64,000 nt of DNA from Gemmatimonadota bacterium (GTDB lineage Bacteria; JAAXHH01): positions 1-64,000 of the forward strand of contig VXWP01000091.1 of assembly GCA_009835325.1 (NCBI GenBank). The letters run 5' to 3'. Below are positions 54,777-64,000 of the stretch, in pieces (position 1 is the first letter of the stretch; each line of letters starts with the position of its first letter). Position numbers and translations under genes: made by a program. The notes beneath the pieces are model-generated. The model had not been told where the DNA came from. It worked only from the letters and a program-made list of their open reading frames with translations, and did no database searches.

Positions 54777-55634
54777 ATGAAGCTTTGCACGGTACAACCC
54801 CATATGTCGGATTCGATAACAGAGAATGTGCAGGAAACCACCAGATGGATCCATCAAGCCACCGAATCCGGTGTCGACTTAGTCGTTTTCCCCGAAATGA
54901 TGCTGACGGGCTATGATATTCACTTCATCGAGCTATACGCCAAAGCCGACAAAACCGATTGGCATGCGCCGGTCGATGAAGCACTAGACGAACTTGGTAA
55001 GGTAGTCGATGCTGCAGGTATCAGTGTCCTGGTAGGTTCTCCATACCGTTACGGTGGTGGCCAACTAAACGCCTTGTTGTTACTCCAGCCAGGTAAAGAA
55101 GCCGTTCTTGCTGGTGCGAGATCCCATTTGCCTGTAGGGGACAGAAATCGCATGGGATTCGTAGAACCTCGGGATCGTCTACCAGTGCCTGTTCTGGGTA
55201 TTGAGATCGGCTCGGTTTTTTGTGCCGAAGTTTACAATCTCGACTACATACAGGAAAAGGGATTGGAAGAAAGCGATATCATCCTGTGGTCCAGTGTGTT
55301 CATTAGCGACATAGATGAAAATGGTGACGTAATTCGAGATCGAAACGCTGAGTTTGCCCGTGAAATCGCCAGTTATTGGCAGGTCCCTGTAATCCAATCC
55401 AACTATGTTTCCTATGCCAGCGAAGTTTCCATCCAAGATTCGCTAAGAAAAGGACGCACGCTCGGTGGCTCAATTGCCTGCGACGCATCGGGACGTATCC
55501 TTGACCAGGCCTCATGGACAGAAGAAGACATGCGATCGTTCGAAATAAGTAGAGCCGACGACACAGTCGTGGTAACCCCTATAGCAGAGGAACGCTCATC
55601 CGAATCCCACGCGAAGACGCTTGCCGATGCATAA
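54777..55634 (+). CDS. Carbon-nitrogen hydrolase (nitrilase superfamily), variant triad
   Basis: The protein has 285 residues. Glu40 in VVFPEMMLTGYD and Cys149 in SVFCAEVYN fit the nitrilase-superfamily triad. The lysine position falls in GARSHLP, where Arg115 replaces the usual Lys of RKxHL. Catalysis could be impaired or altered. The gene overlaps the following TPR gene by eight bases and heads an operon with TPR, PhyH and permease genes. It likely hydrolyses an amide or carbamoyl group. Confidence 0.78.
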   Translation: MKLCTVQPHMSDSITENVQETTRWIHQATESGVDLVVFPEMMLTGYDIHFIELYAKADKTDWHAPVDEALDELGKVVDAAGISVLVGSPYRYGGGQLNALLLLQPGKEAVLAGARSHLPVGDRNRMGFVEPRDRLPVPVLGIEIGSVFCAEVYNLDYIQEKGLEESDIILWSSVFISDIDENGDVIRDRNAEFAREIASYWQVPVIQSNYVSYASEVSIQDSLRKGRTLGGSIACDASGRILDQASWTEEDMRSFEISRADDTVVVTPIAEERSSESHAKTLADA

Positions 55635-56526
55635 CCTCCCCGACTTCGACCGACTGTGGGACTACAACAATCCGGCAAAAACCGAGAAGGCCTTTGAGGA
55701 ACTGCTGCCCGTCGCGGAGAGCGCCGGCAACCCCGATTACCGCGCCCAACTTCTCACACAGATCGCTCGGACCCATAGTCTTCGTAGGGAATTCGACGCG
55801 GCCCACCGCATCCTCGATGAAGCCGAAACATTGATTGTCAATATTAACAACTCTTCCGAAGATGTATCACAGACTACCCGTGTCCGACTTCTCCTCGAAC
55901 GCGGCCGCACCTTCAACTCGGCCGGCGACACAGATTCTGCACGGCCGCTCTTCAAAGAAGCCTGGGAACGGGCGCGGCAGGCCGGCGAGGACTACCATGT
56001 CGTGGACGCGGCCCACATGCTCGGAATCTGCGAGCCGGCAGATGCATCCCTTATGTGGAATAACAGGGCGATGGAAACCGCGGAATCATCAGACGATCCG
56101 CGCGCAAAGGGCTGGCTCGGGCCGCTCTACAACAACATCGGTTGGACGCACCACGACGCGGGCGAGTACGATAAGGCATTGGAACTCTTCGAGAAGGGGC
56201 TCGCCTGGCGGACCGAGCGGGACAACCAGCAGGCGACACGGATTGCGAAGTGGACCGTCGGCAGGGCGAAGCGTTCGCTCGGACGTATCGAAGAAGCGCT
56301 GGCCATGCAGCAATCCCTGCTCGAGGAACACGAAGCGGCCGGCACGTCGGACGGCTACGTCTTCGAAGAAATCGCCGAGTGCCTGATTGCGCTGGGGCGG
56401 CCGGATGAAGCACGGCCATACTTCGGCCGCGCCTACCAGGAACTGTCGAAAGACGGTTGGCTGACGGATAACGAGTCCGAGCGCCTGGCACGACTCAAAC
56501 GATTGGGCAATGAACAACCATGTTGA
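55627..56526 (+). CDS. TPR-repeat protein
   Basis: The protein has 299 residues; ATG 55627 was chosen over the TTG six bases upstream. Helical repeats are visible in RAQLLTQIARTHSLRREFDAAHRILDEAE, YNNIGWTHHDAGEYDKALELFEKG and FEEIAECLIALGRPDEARPYFGRAY (in parts), the 34-residue TPR spacing. It would serve as a scaffold for a partner encoded nearby. It overlaps both its neighbours, the nitrilase-like and PhyH genes. Confidence 0.82.
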   Translation: MHNLPDFDRLWDYNNPAKTEKAFEELLPVAESAGNPDYRAQLLTQIARTHSLRREFDAAHRILDEAETLIVNINNSSEDVSQTTRVRLLLERGRTFNSAGDTDSARPLFKEAWERARQAGEDYHVVDAAHMLGICEPADASLMWNNRAMETAESSDDPRAKGWLGPLYNNIGWTHHDAGEYDKALELFEKGLAWRTERDNQQATRIAKWTVGRAKRSLGRIEEALAMQQSLLEEHEAAGTSDGYVFEEIAECLIALGRPDEARPYFGRAYQELSKDGWLTDNESERLARLKRLGNEQPC

Positions 56527-57365
56527 CCGCTGCGCAGAAATCCGAATTCGACGAACACGGCTGGGTTCGCGTGCCACGTATGCTTTCGGAAACGGACGTC
56601 CATTCCGTGCTCGACCGCGTCTGGGACGACCTGGAGCAAAGGTGCGGGATTCCGCGCGATGCCCCGGAGGCCTGGCCGGAAGCGAAACCCAAGGGATTCA
56701 ACCGGCTGATGCGTTCCGGCGCCTTCGAACCAACCTGCGGCTCGGCCGTTCAAGAAGCTATAGACGAATTCCTCGAACCCGGCCACTGGGAGAAACCAAG
56801 CCCCTGGGGAGCGCTTCTGCTTACCTTCCCCGCTGCCGGCCCGTGGTTTCTGCCCAACCATTCATGGCACATGGACCTACAGAAAGCCGTAGACGCCGAG
56901 TCAGCGCAAAACCCCGGCGTACAGGTTTTCGCCATACTGGAACCACTGGCCGCCCAGGGCGGCGCGACGATCGCCCTCGCCGGTTCTCATCGGCTTGTCC
57001 GACACCTTGCCCGGCAACCGGAACTGATCGGCGAAGGCCGTTCCAAAGACATCACCAATGCGGTCAAGCGGGCGGCGCCGAGTCTGCGGGATCTATGGTC
57101 CCGCGACCTGGGCGGAGACCGCGATTCGGGTGTAAACCGCGAAGACCGATACCTTGCGAATCCCGTCGATGTGTCCGGCATTCCCGTGCAGGCCGTCGAG
57201 TTCACCGGCGATCCCGGTGACGTGATCTTCATGCATCCCTGGATCATCCATACCGCATCTTCCAACCGCGGTGACAGGCCGAGAATCGTTATTACGGAGC
57301 GGGTTCGCAGACAGGACGGGCAGGACGACGCCCACCGCGTCACCAACAGTCCAGGTGAGGCCTAA
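56520..57365 (+). CDS. Phytanoyl-CoA dioxygenase (PhyH) family oxygenase
   Basis: The product has 281 residues. His117-Asp119 in NHSWHMDLQ form the HxD pair, and VIFMHPWIIHTASSNRGDRPRIVI supplies the distal His and Arg. It overlaps the TPR gene by seven bases; the permease GTG follows its stop directly. It is the only PhyH gene here fused into an operon by overlaps on both sides. Confidence 0.88.
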   Translation: MLTAAQKSEFDEHGWVRVPRMLSETDVHSVLDRVWDDLEQRCGIPRDAPEAWPEAKPKGFNRLMRSGAFEPTCGSAVQEAIDEFLEPGHWEKPSPWGALLLTFPAAGPWFLPNHSWHMDLQKAVDAESAQNPGVQVFAILEPLAAQGGATIALAGSHRLVRHLARQPELIGEGRSKDITNAVKRAAPSLRDLWSRDLGGDRDSGVNREDRYLANPVDVSGIPVQAVEFTGDPGDVIFMHPWIIHTASSNRGDRPRIVITERVRRQDGQDDAHRVTNSPGEA

Positions 57366-59768
57366 GTGCTCCAGAACTACTTAAGCGTGGCCCTGCGCAA
57401 TCTCCGCAGGCATCCCGCCTACTCGCTCATCAACATCGCCGGCCTCGCCATCGGCATGGCCACCTCCATCCTGATCCTCATGTATATCCAGGATGAACTC
57501 GGCTACGACCGGTATCATCCCCATGCCGATCGCGTTTACCGGATTGTCGACGACATCGAGAGCGGTGGGCAGACCGTACAGACGGCCGGTACGCCCACCG
57601 GTTGGGGACCTGCCCTCAGGCGCGACTTCCCCGAGATCGAGCTTCTCGTCCGCATTCGAGGCACCGAAACCGCGTGGCTGGTGGATCTCGGGAACACCAT
57701 CTACTACGAGCGCAAGGTCATCTGGGCGGAACCGGAGCTGTTCGAGATGTTCGACATGCCCCTGGTCCAGGGCGACCTCGGCACCGCGCTGGCCGAGCCG
57801 TACTCGATGGTGATTTCGGAGGACCTGGCGTTCAAGTACTTCGGCGCCGAAGATCCCATCGGGAAAGCCGTCAATCTCGACAATCGCTGGGACTTCATGG
57901 TGACGGGCGTCATGAAGAACGTCCCGACCAACGCCCATATGCGGCCGGACATGCTGGTATCCTATTCCACGATGAACGTGATCCGGTCCTGGGACCTGGA
58001 CGACTGGGAGTATCACCGGAACCTGTTTACCTATATCCGGCTTCGCGAGAACGTGTCCCCGGATGAATTCGAAGCGAAGCTGCCGGCCTTCCTGGAGCGT
58101 CACGCGGGCGACCAGTACCGGGAGGCGGGCATCAGCCTGCGGCCGTCTCTCCAGCCCCTCGTGGACATCCACCTCTATTCGAACCGGGAGAGCGAGCACG
58201 AACCCAACGGCGATATCCGGTACGTGGCCCTCTTCATGGTCATCGCGTTCCTGATCCTGATCATCGCGTGCATCAATTTCATCAACCTGGCCACGGCCCG
58301 ATCCGAAATGCGCGCCAGGGAGGTGGGCGTGAGAAAGGTCCTGGGTGCAAACCGGATGCAGTTGATCCGCCAGTTCCTGGGAGAATCGGTCCTCATGGCC
58401 GGCCTGGCCGCGATCGTGGCCGTCATCCTGGTTCAGCTCGTCCTGCCTGCCGTGAACGAGATCGCCGGGAAGCAACTCGCGCTGCCGCTGACCGACTGGA
58501 TAGTGCTGGCCGCGCTGGTCCTGGGTACGGCCCTGATTGGAGTGGCCGCCGGCAGCTATCCGGCAGCGTACCTGTACGGTTTCCTGCCGGCCGTGGTCAT
58601 GAAAGGCAACCCAGAGACGGGCAAAAAGGGCCTGGGCATGCGGCAGGTGCTGGTCGTGATACAGTTCTCCATGTCCATCTTCCTGCTGGTCAGCACGGCC
58701 ATCATCTACGATCAACTCGAGTACATCCAGACCAAGCGGCTTGGTTTCGACAAGGAACACGTGATGGTCGTCCCCATAACGGGATCGCCGCAGCAGGTGA
58801 ACACGCCCGTGCTGAGACGGCGCCTGTCGGAACTGCCCGGCGTGGTGGGAATCTCCACGACCACCGGCGTGCCGGGTATGCGGATAATGCCGATCCTGGA
58901 GGTACGGCCCGAAGGCATGCCGCCCGAGGACCACCTGATGATGGCCACGCTGCACGTGGACGAGCACTTCCTCGATGTCATGGGCATCGAAGTCGTCGCC
59001 GGGCGGAACTTCTCATCGGACTGGAGCACCGATACCACCAGCGCGTACCTGCTGAACGAGACGGCCGTCCGGAACCTGGGTTGGGGTTCGCCCATCGACG
59101 CGATCGGCCGGCAGTTCGAGCGGCTCTCCTTTGAAAGGGCCCCGGGCCGCGTGATCGGCGTGGTGGAAGATTTCCACTTGCGCACGATACACGAAGAGAT
59201 CGAACCCGCCGTGATCACGACCAGCCCCTATCACGTTTTCATCCTGATTCGGATCGTACCCGAGGGTATCCCCGAAACCATCGGGCGCATCGAAGAAGTG
59301 TGGAACGACGTGGATTCCCGATATCCACTCGAATATACCTTCCTGGACGAGGATTTCGACGCGCTGTACCGGACCGACCGGCAACTCGGCGAGATCTTCG
59401 CCGTCTTCGCCTTTCTCGCGATATTCGTGGCCTGCCTGGGACTTCTTGGCCTCGCTTCGTTTTCGATCCAGCAGCGCACCCGCGAAATCGGGATCCGCAA
59501 GGTCGTCGGCTCGTCGGTTTCCGGCATCGTGGTCCTGCTTTCGAAGGACTTCATGAAGTATGTACTCTGGGCGAACGTGATCGCCTGGCCGCTGGCCTAC
59601 TTTGTCATGAGCAACTGGTTGCAGAACTACGCCTACAATGCGGAAATCCAATATGGATGGTTCGTGGCCGGCGGCATGCTGGCGCTGGTCATCGCCTGGC
59701 TGACCATCGGGGCGCATGCGGTGGCGGCGTCGCGCCGGAACCCGGTCAATGCGCTGAGGCAGGGGTGA
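57366..59768 (+). CDS. MacB/FtsX-type ABC transporter permease, copy 2
   Basis: The product has 800 residues from GTG immediately after the PhyH stop. LQNYLSVALRNLRRHPAYSLINIAGLAIG is the N-terminal helix, with a MacB-like periplasmic domain. The central FtsX region has REVGVRKVLGANRMQLIRQF and the C-terminal region has TREIGIRKVVGSS and RRNPVNALRQG. It is of the same 800-residue family as the genes at 17131, 59900 and 62350. It lacks an adjacent ATPase. Direct coupling to PhyH suggests export or handling of an oxygenated product. Confidence 0.88.
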   Translation: MLQNYLSVALRNLRRHPAYSLINIAGLAIGMATSILILMYIQDELGYDRYHPHADRVYRIVDDIESGGQTVQTAGTPTGWGPALRRDFPEIELLVRIRGTETAWLVDLGNTIYYERKVIWAEPELFEMFDMPLVQGDLGTALAEPYSMVISEDLAFKYFGAEDPIGKAVNLDNRWDFMVTGVMKNVPTNAHMRPDMLVSYSTMNVIRSWDLDDWEYHRNLFTYIRLRENVSPDEFEAKLPAFLERHAGDQYREAGISLRPSLQPLVDIHLYSNRESEHEPNGDIRYVALFMVIAFLILIIACINFINLATARSEMRAREVGVRKVLGANRMQLIRQFLGESVLMAGLAAIVAVILVQLVLPAVNEIAGKQLALPLTDWIVLAALVLGTALIGVAAGSYPAAYLYGFLPAVVMKGNPETGKKGLGMRQVLVVIQFSMSIFLLVSTAIIYDQLEYIQTKRLGFDKEHVMVVPITGSPQQVNTPVLRRRLSELPGVVGISTTTGVPGMRIMPILEVRPEGMPPEDHLMMATLHVDEHFLDVMGIEVVAGRNFSSDWSTDTTSAYLLNETAVRNLGWGSPIDAIGRQFERLSFERAPGRVIGVVEDFHLRTIHEEIEPAVITTSPYHVFILIRIVPEGIPETIGRIEEVWNDVDSRYPLEYTFLDEDFDALYRTDRQLGEIFAVFAFLAIFVACLGLLGLASFSIQQRTREIGIRKVVGSSVSGIVVLLSKDFMKYVLWANVIAWPLAYFVMSNWLQNYAYNAEIQYGWFVAGGMLALVIAWLTIGAHAVAASRRNPVNALRQG

Positions 59769-59899
59769 TTGAGCCGACCGTCTGCCGCGTAGTTTGTACC
59801 GAAAAGACAAACCCTATTCAGTAACCGAGCAAGTAGCAAATCCGCTCGTTATTGTCAGCAATTCCTTTCCGGTAACCGCACCTTCGACCAGAGGTGCCT

Positions 59900-62302
59900 G
59901 TGATATACCATTATCTCAGAATCGCCCTGCGTAATCTGATCCGGCAGCCGGGATACAGCAGCATCAACATACTCGGGCTGGCGATCGGCATCACGTGCTG
60001 CATGCTGATTTTGTTGTATGTCCAGCACGAATTGAGCTACGACCGATTCCATGAGAAAGCCGATCGGATCTACCGGGTAGTAAACGGCAACTTCGCACGC
60101 ACACCGCCCGCGTTGGGACCGGCGCTCAAAGACCAGTTCCCGGAGGTTGAGGAATCTGTGCGGATGCGTGGCACAACGAATATCTGGATGATGTCCCATG
60201 GGGAGAACTCGTTTCTGGAAAGCGATGTCTATACGGTGGGAAAAAACTTCTTCAGCATCTTTTCCTTTCCACTTACTCAGGGCGATCCGGAATCCGCGCT
60301 GGACGACTACGCGTATCCTGAACGAACAATCGTCATCAGCGAACCCATGGCGGCCAAACTCTTCGGCGATGAGAATCCAATAGACAAGTATATCCGCGCG
60401 GATGACACGTACGACTTGCGTGTGACAGGCGTTATGGAAGCGGTTCCGTCCAATGCCCACTTCACCGCCGACTATCTTGTCAGCGAGAATCTCAATATCG
60501 AAAACCGTCGTGATCGGTATGCAACGGCCTGGTTCGGTGCGCAGCACTACACCTACATACTGCTGGCAGAAGGAACGACTTCTGCAGAACTGGAGGCCAA
60601 GATCGCCAGGTGGGTAGATACCTATGAGCCTCTTCAGCAGCTCGTGGCCCGCGGCGTGGCCTTCAGTCCCCGGCTGCAGCCGATGACCGATATCCATCTG
60701 CGTTCGCACCTGGAACGGGATATGGCTGGCCACAGTGATATAGGCTATATCTACGTTTTCACGGCTGTGGCGTCTTTTATCGTGCTCATCGCCTGTATCA
60801 ACTTTATGAATCTGGCCACGGCGCAGTCCGCCGCCCGATCCAGGGAAGTGGCCATTCGGAAAACCGTCGGCGCCCGGCGGGGCGAGTTGTTGATACAGTT
60901 CATGGGCGAGGCCATGCTTTCGGCCGGCCTGGCCTTCATTTTGTCCCTGGGTCTCTTTTCGGCCATCCTGCCCTGGTTCAACACGCTGGCGGGTAAAGCC
61001 ATACAGATCAGTTACCTTGACAACCCGGAGATGCTGCTGTGGCTGTTGGGCATCGCGATCTTTGCAGGTCTTTTATCCGGAAGCTATCCGGCACTGTTTA
61101 TCTCCAGATTTCACCCGATCCGGATCTTCAAGGATGAAATGACTCGCGGCATGACCGGTTCCCTGCTGCAAAAAGGTCTTGTAGTGGTACAGTTTACACT
61201 ATCGATTCTGCTGATCGTCAGCACCGCGATGGTGTATCAACAGCTGGATTACATGCAAAGTAGACACCTGGGATTCGATAAGGATCAGGTCGTCGTTATT
61301 CCACTCGTCACAGGTGTGGATCGACAATTCGATACCTTCAAGACCCAACTTTCTCGGAGCCCGCAAGTTCAGGGTATTACTCGATCTGTGCTGATGCCGG
61401 GACGCATGGCCAGTTCCGCTATGATTCCTTCCTTTCCGACCCGTCTGGCGGGTCAGCCCGAAGAAGACCTGATCGGGATACCCGCCTTGTATGTATCTAC
61501 CGGTTTTGTAGAGACCCTTGGCCTTGAATTGCTGGCCGGGCGCCCGTTTTCCAGGGCGTTGAACGATGATTCGAATAACGCGGTGATCCTGAATCGATCC
61601 GCGATTGAACGAATGGGCCTGACCGTTCCGGAAGAAGCCGCAAAAAGTCACATACAATACAGAAGGAGCCCGCCCGTCAGGATCATTGGCGTCGTGGAGG
61701 ATTTCCATATGCAGAGCCTTCATGACGCGGCGGGACCTATGCAGTTGAGGCTCTTGCGCCGAGGCGGCGGTCAGTCGGCGATACGACTGCAGGCACGGAA
61801 TATACCCGATGGAATCAGTGCGATCGAAGAAACATGGGCTTCGGTATTTCCTCATTACCCCCTGGCCTATTCGTTTTTGGATGAAGATTTCGAGCGACTG
61901 TACCAGTCGGAGCAACGCACCGCAAATCTGTTGGGCGCTTTCAGCATACTGGCCATCTTTATCGCGTGTCTGGGCCTGTTTGGCCTGACTTCGTTCGCCA
62001 TCCGGCGGCGAACCAGGGAGGTCGGAATCCACAAGGTAATGGGCGCTTCCGCGACTCGCATTGTATACATGCTATCGAAGGATTTTCTCATACTGGTTGC
62101 GATGGCCGTGCCGGTCGCCTGGGTCCTGGCCTACTGGGCCATGAGCAACTGGCTGCAGAACTTCGCGTACCGGGTCGATATCGGTCCCGGGTGGTTTCTG
62201 ATTGCCGCTTTCCTGGCACTGGCCATCGCCCTGGTTACGGTCAGTGTAAAAGCAGTCACCGCCGCGATGGTGAATCCTGTGGAGACCCTTCGATCTGAAT
62301 AG
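59900..62302 (+). CDS. MacB/FtsX-type ABC transporter permease, copy 3
   Basis: The product has 800 residues. GTG 59900 was chosen because it aligns with the homologs (I-x-x-Y-L-x-x-A-L-R-N-L) and has AGAGG five bases upstream; GTG 59894 is also in frame. N-terminal LGLAIGITCCMLILLYVQ is a membrane helix, with FtsX motifs at REVAIRKTVGARRGELLIQF and TREVGIHKVMGASATRIV, and ends NPVETLRSE. The gene looks AT-richer than copies 2 and 4, hinting at a different origin or older divergence. Confidence 0.88.
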   Translation: MIYHYLRIALRNLIRQPGYSSINILGLAIGITCCMLILLYVQHELSYDRFHEKADRIYRVVNGNFARTPPALGPALKDQFPEVEESVRMRGTTNIWMMSHGENSFLESDVYTVGKNFFSIFSFPLTQGDPESALDDYAYPERTIVISEPMAAKLFGDENPIDKYIRADDTYDLRVTGVMEAVPSNAHFTADYLVSENLNIENRRDRYATAWFGAQHYTYILLAEGTTSAELEAKIARWVDTYEPLQQLVARGVAFSPRLQPMTDIHLRSHLERDMAGHSDIGYIYVFTAVASFIVLIACINFMNLATAQSAARSREVAIRKTVGARRGELLIQFMGEAMLSAGLAFILSLGLFSAILPWFNTLAGKAIQISYLDNPEMLLWLLGIAIFAGLLSGSYPALFISRFHPIRIFKDEMTRGMTGSLLQKGLVVVQFTLSILLIVSTAMVYQQLDYMQSRHLGFDKDQVVVIPLVTGVDRQFDTFKTQLSRSPQVQGITRSVLMPGRMASSAMIPSFPTRLAGQPEEDLIGIPALYVSTGFVETLGLELLAGRPFSRALNDDSNNAVILNRSAIERMGLTVPEEAAKSHIQYRRSPPVRIIGVVEDFHMQSLHDAAGPMQLRLLRRGGGQSAIRLQARNIPDGISAIEETWASVFPHYPLAYSFLDEDFERLYQSEQRTANLLGAFSILAIFIACLGLFGLTSFAIRRRTREVGIHKVMGASATRIVYMLSKDFLILVAMAVPVAWVLAYWAMSNWLQNFAYRVDIGPGWFLIAAFLALAIALVTVSVKAVTAAMVNPVETLRSE

Positions 62303-62349
62303 GGTCGGCGAACCGTAACGAACTGACACTTCAATCATGTAATGCACAT

Positions 62350-64000
62350 ATGATCCGCAACTACCTCACGGTCGCCCTGCGCAACCTCCTCAGGCAACCC
62401 GTCTATTCCCTCATCAATATCGTCGGACTCGCCATCGGCATGGCGGCATGCATGCTGATCGTGTTGTACATCCAGGACGAGCTCAGCTACGACCGCTATC
62501 ACCCAGACGCGGATAGGATTTACCGGATCGTGGACGATATCGAAAGCGGCGGGCAGACCATCCGGACAGCGGGATCGCCCTTGAGCTGGGCGCCGGCACT
62601 GAAGCAAGACTATCCCGAGGTCGAGCGGTTCGTTCGGATGCGGGGTACGGCCTCTTCCTGGCTGTTTCATAAAGAAGAAATGCAATTCTATGAGAAAAAA
62701 GTCATCTGGGCGGAAGACGGCTTGTTCGACCTGTTCGCTATCCCCCTGGTCGCCGGAGATCCGAATACCGCGCTGGTAGAGCCCTTTACGATCGTCATCT
62801 CGGAAACGATGGCGGCCAAGTACTTCGGCGGTGAAGAATCCATGGGGCAGGTTCTGGGCGTGGATAACACCTACGATTTCAAGGTCACCGGGATCATGCG
62901 GGACCTGCCCGCCAATACCCATATGCGGGCGGACATGTTCACCTCCTATTCCTCCCTCGCCACCATCGGCAGTTACTACCGGGAGAACTGGGAGGTTCAT
63001 GACAACTTCTACACGTACATCCGGCTAAGTGAAAACACGGATCCGGATGATCTCGAAGCGCGGTTCCCGGACTTCCTCGAACGATACGCCGGGGACAGAT
63101 ACCGCGAATCGGGCGTCGTGCTGAGGCCGTCGCTGCAACCCGTCGTCGACATCCACCTTCACTCTCACCGGGAAAGCGAATTCGAACCCAACGGCGACAT
63201 CCGCTTCGTGGTCCTCTATACACTGATCGCGTTCCTGATTCCGCTGATCGCGTGCATCAACTTCATCAACCTGGCCACGGCCCGATCGGCTATGCGCGCC
63301 CGGGAAGTGGGCGTCCGAAAGGCAATGGGCGCCAACCGGACCCAGTTGCTGGGGCAGTTCCTGGGAGAGGCCGTCGTCATGGCGGCGCTCGCCATGGTGA
63401 TTTCGTCTATCCTGGTGCAGCTCGCCCTGCCCGCGGTGAATGCGATTGCCGCCAAGGAACTGATTTTCCCGCTTTCGAACGGGCTGGTGTTGACGGTGCT
63501 TGCATTCGGTGTGATCGTTATTGGATTGGCGGCAGGAAGCTATCCGGCCGTCTATCTCTCCGGGTTTGCGCCCACCGAAGTATTGAAGGGCAACCTTGAA
63601 ACAGGTACACGGGGACTGAATCTGCGAAAGGTCCTGGTCGTCGTACAGTTCGCCATGTCCATCTTCCTGCTGGTCAGCACGGCGATCATCTACGATCAGC
63701 TCGAGTATATCAGCACCAAGCGGCTGGGCTTCAACAAGGAACAGGTGATGGTGCTTCCCATCACGGGTTCCACCCAGCGTCGGAATACGCCCGTACTGAA
63801 AGAACGATTGGCCCAGTTGCCCGGTGTACTGGGCGTAGCCACGGCAAGCGGGGTACCGGGAATGCGGGTGATCCCGATCATGGCGGTCCGGCCCGATGGC
63901 ATGGCGCCGGAAGACCACCTCATGATGGCCACGCTACAGGTGGACGAGTCCTTCCTGGATGTCCTGGAGATCGATCTGGCTGCCGGACGGAACTTCTCGA
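62350..64000 (+). CDS. MacB/FtsX-type ABC transporter permease, copy 4 (partial)
   Basis: From ATG 62350 the frame stays open for 550 codons to the window end. It begins IRNYLTVALRNLLRQPVYSLINIVGLAIGM and has the MacB-like domain and FtsX motif REVGVRKAMGANRTQLLGQF. The partial sequence closely follows copy 2 (for example DRIYRIVDDIESGGQT and TPVLKERLAQLPGV), so copies 2 and 4 are the closest pair and probably arose by tandem duplication. About 250 residues lie beyond the window. Confidence 0.88.
   Translation, partial: MIRNYLTVALRNLLRQPVYSLINIVGLAIGMAACMLIVLYIQDELSYDRYHPDADRIYRIVDDIESGGQTIRTAGSPLSWAPALKQDYPEVERFVRMRGTASSWLFHKEEMQFYEKKVIWAEDGLFDLFAIPLVAGDPNTALVEPFTIVISETMAAKYFGGEESMGQVLGVDNTYDFKVTGIMRDLPANTHMRADMFTSYSSLATIGSYYRENWEVHDNFYTYIRLSENTDPDDLEARFPDFLERYAGDRYRESGVVLRPSLQPVVDIHLHSHRESEFEPNGDIRFVVLYTLIAFLIPLIACINFINLATARSAMRAREVGVRKAMGANRTQLLGQFLGEAVVMAALAMVISSILVQLALPAVNAIAAKELIFPLSNGLVLTVLAFGVIVIGLAAGSYPAVYLSGFAPTEVLKGNLETGTRGLNLRKVLVVVQFAMSIFLLVSTAIIYDQLEYISTKRLGFNKEQVMVLPITGSTQRRNTPVLKERLAQLPGVLGVATASGVPGMRVIPIMAVRPDGMAPEDHLMMATLQVDESFLDVLEIDLAAGRNFS

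Overview
The window is a GC-rich, gene-dense bacterial chromosome segment with short gaps, many ATGA/GTGA/TTGA overlaps and frequent GTG or TTG starts. A lipoprotein signal peptide, MacB/FtsX-type permeases and KatG point to a Gram-negative heterotroph. Six phytanoyl-CoA dioxygenase (PhyH) family genes, a DUF2961/GH172 pair, a sulfatase, an enolase-superfamily enzyme and 800-residue permeases recall uncultured marine lineages such as Latescibacterota or Poribacteria. That assignment is an inference; no rRNA or other phylogenetic marker was seen. No rRNA, tRNA or CRISPR was recognised.

Layout. 1-3060: a DUF2089 regulator with two membrane proteins, a small antisense gene pair and a VapBC module. 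3061-6038: topoisomerase IV A-like subunit followed by exonuclease III. 6371-11457: a double metallo-beta-lactamase protein, tandem GH172 paralogs and a PhyH oxygenase. 11505-13754: small enzymes and remnants. 13797-16253: hisG-hisC-acetyltransferase. 16432-19533: a HAD phosphatase and a permease. 19613-23857: an accessory patch with two APH-type kinases, an orphan HigA, and a second HigA preceded by a deleted, stop-interrupted higB. 23913-26011: an operon of acetoacetate-decarboxylase-like, maleate-isomerase-like and DUF3830 genes, divergent from a sulfatase-HAD-PhyH-APH-IMPase run (26227-31042).

32348-35962: an HTH-citrate synthase divergent from an isopropylmalate-dehydrogenase-like gene and a second citrate synthase, with nested palindromes between them. 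36102-43229: three PhyH genes, an SDR, a neutral-ceramidase-like protein, an ERG4/ERG24-type sterol reductase homolog and a methyltransferase. 43313-47344: a triple DUF4377 lipoprotein, katG and a membrane protein faintly resembling EBP/EXPERA proteins. 47530-54681: M19 dipeptidase, FG-GAP protein, methyltransferase, zinc-ribbon and HIT proteins, an enolase-superfamily enzyme and a TIM-barrel GH-like protein with an operator-like palindrome pair upstream. 54777-64000: a nitrilase-TPR-PhyH-permease operon and two further 800-residue permeases, the last cut by the window edge.

The best candidates for undescribed systems are the citrate synthase/IPMDH divergon, the nitrilase-TPR-PhyH-permease operon and the decarboxylase/isomerase/DUF3830 operon.
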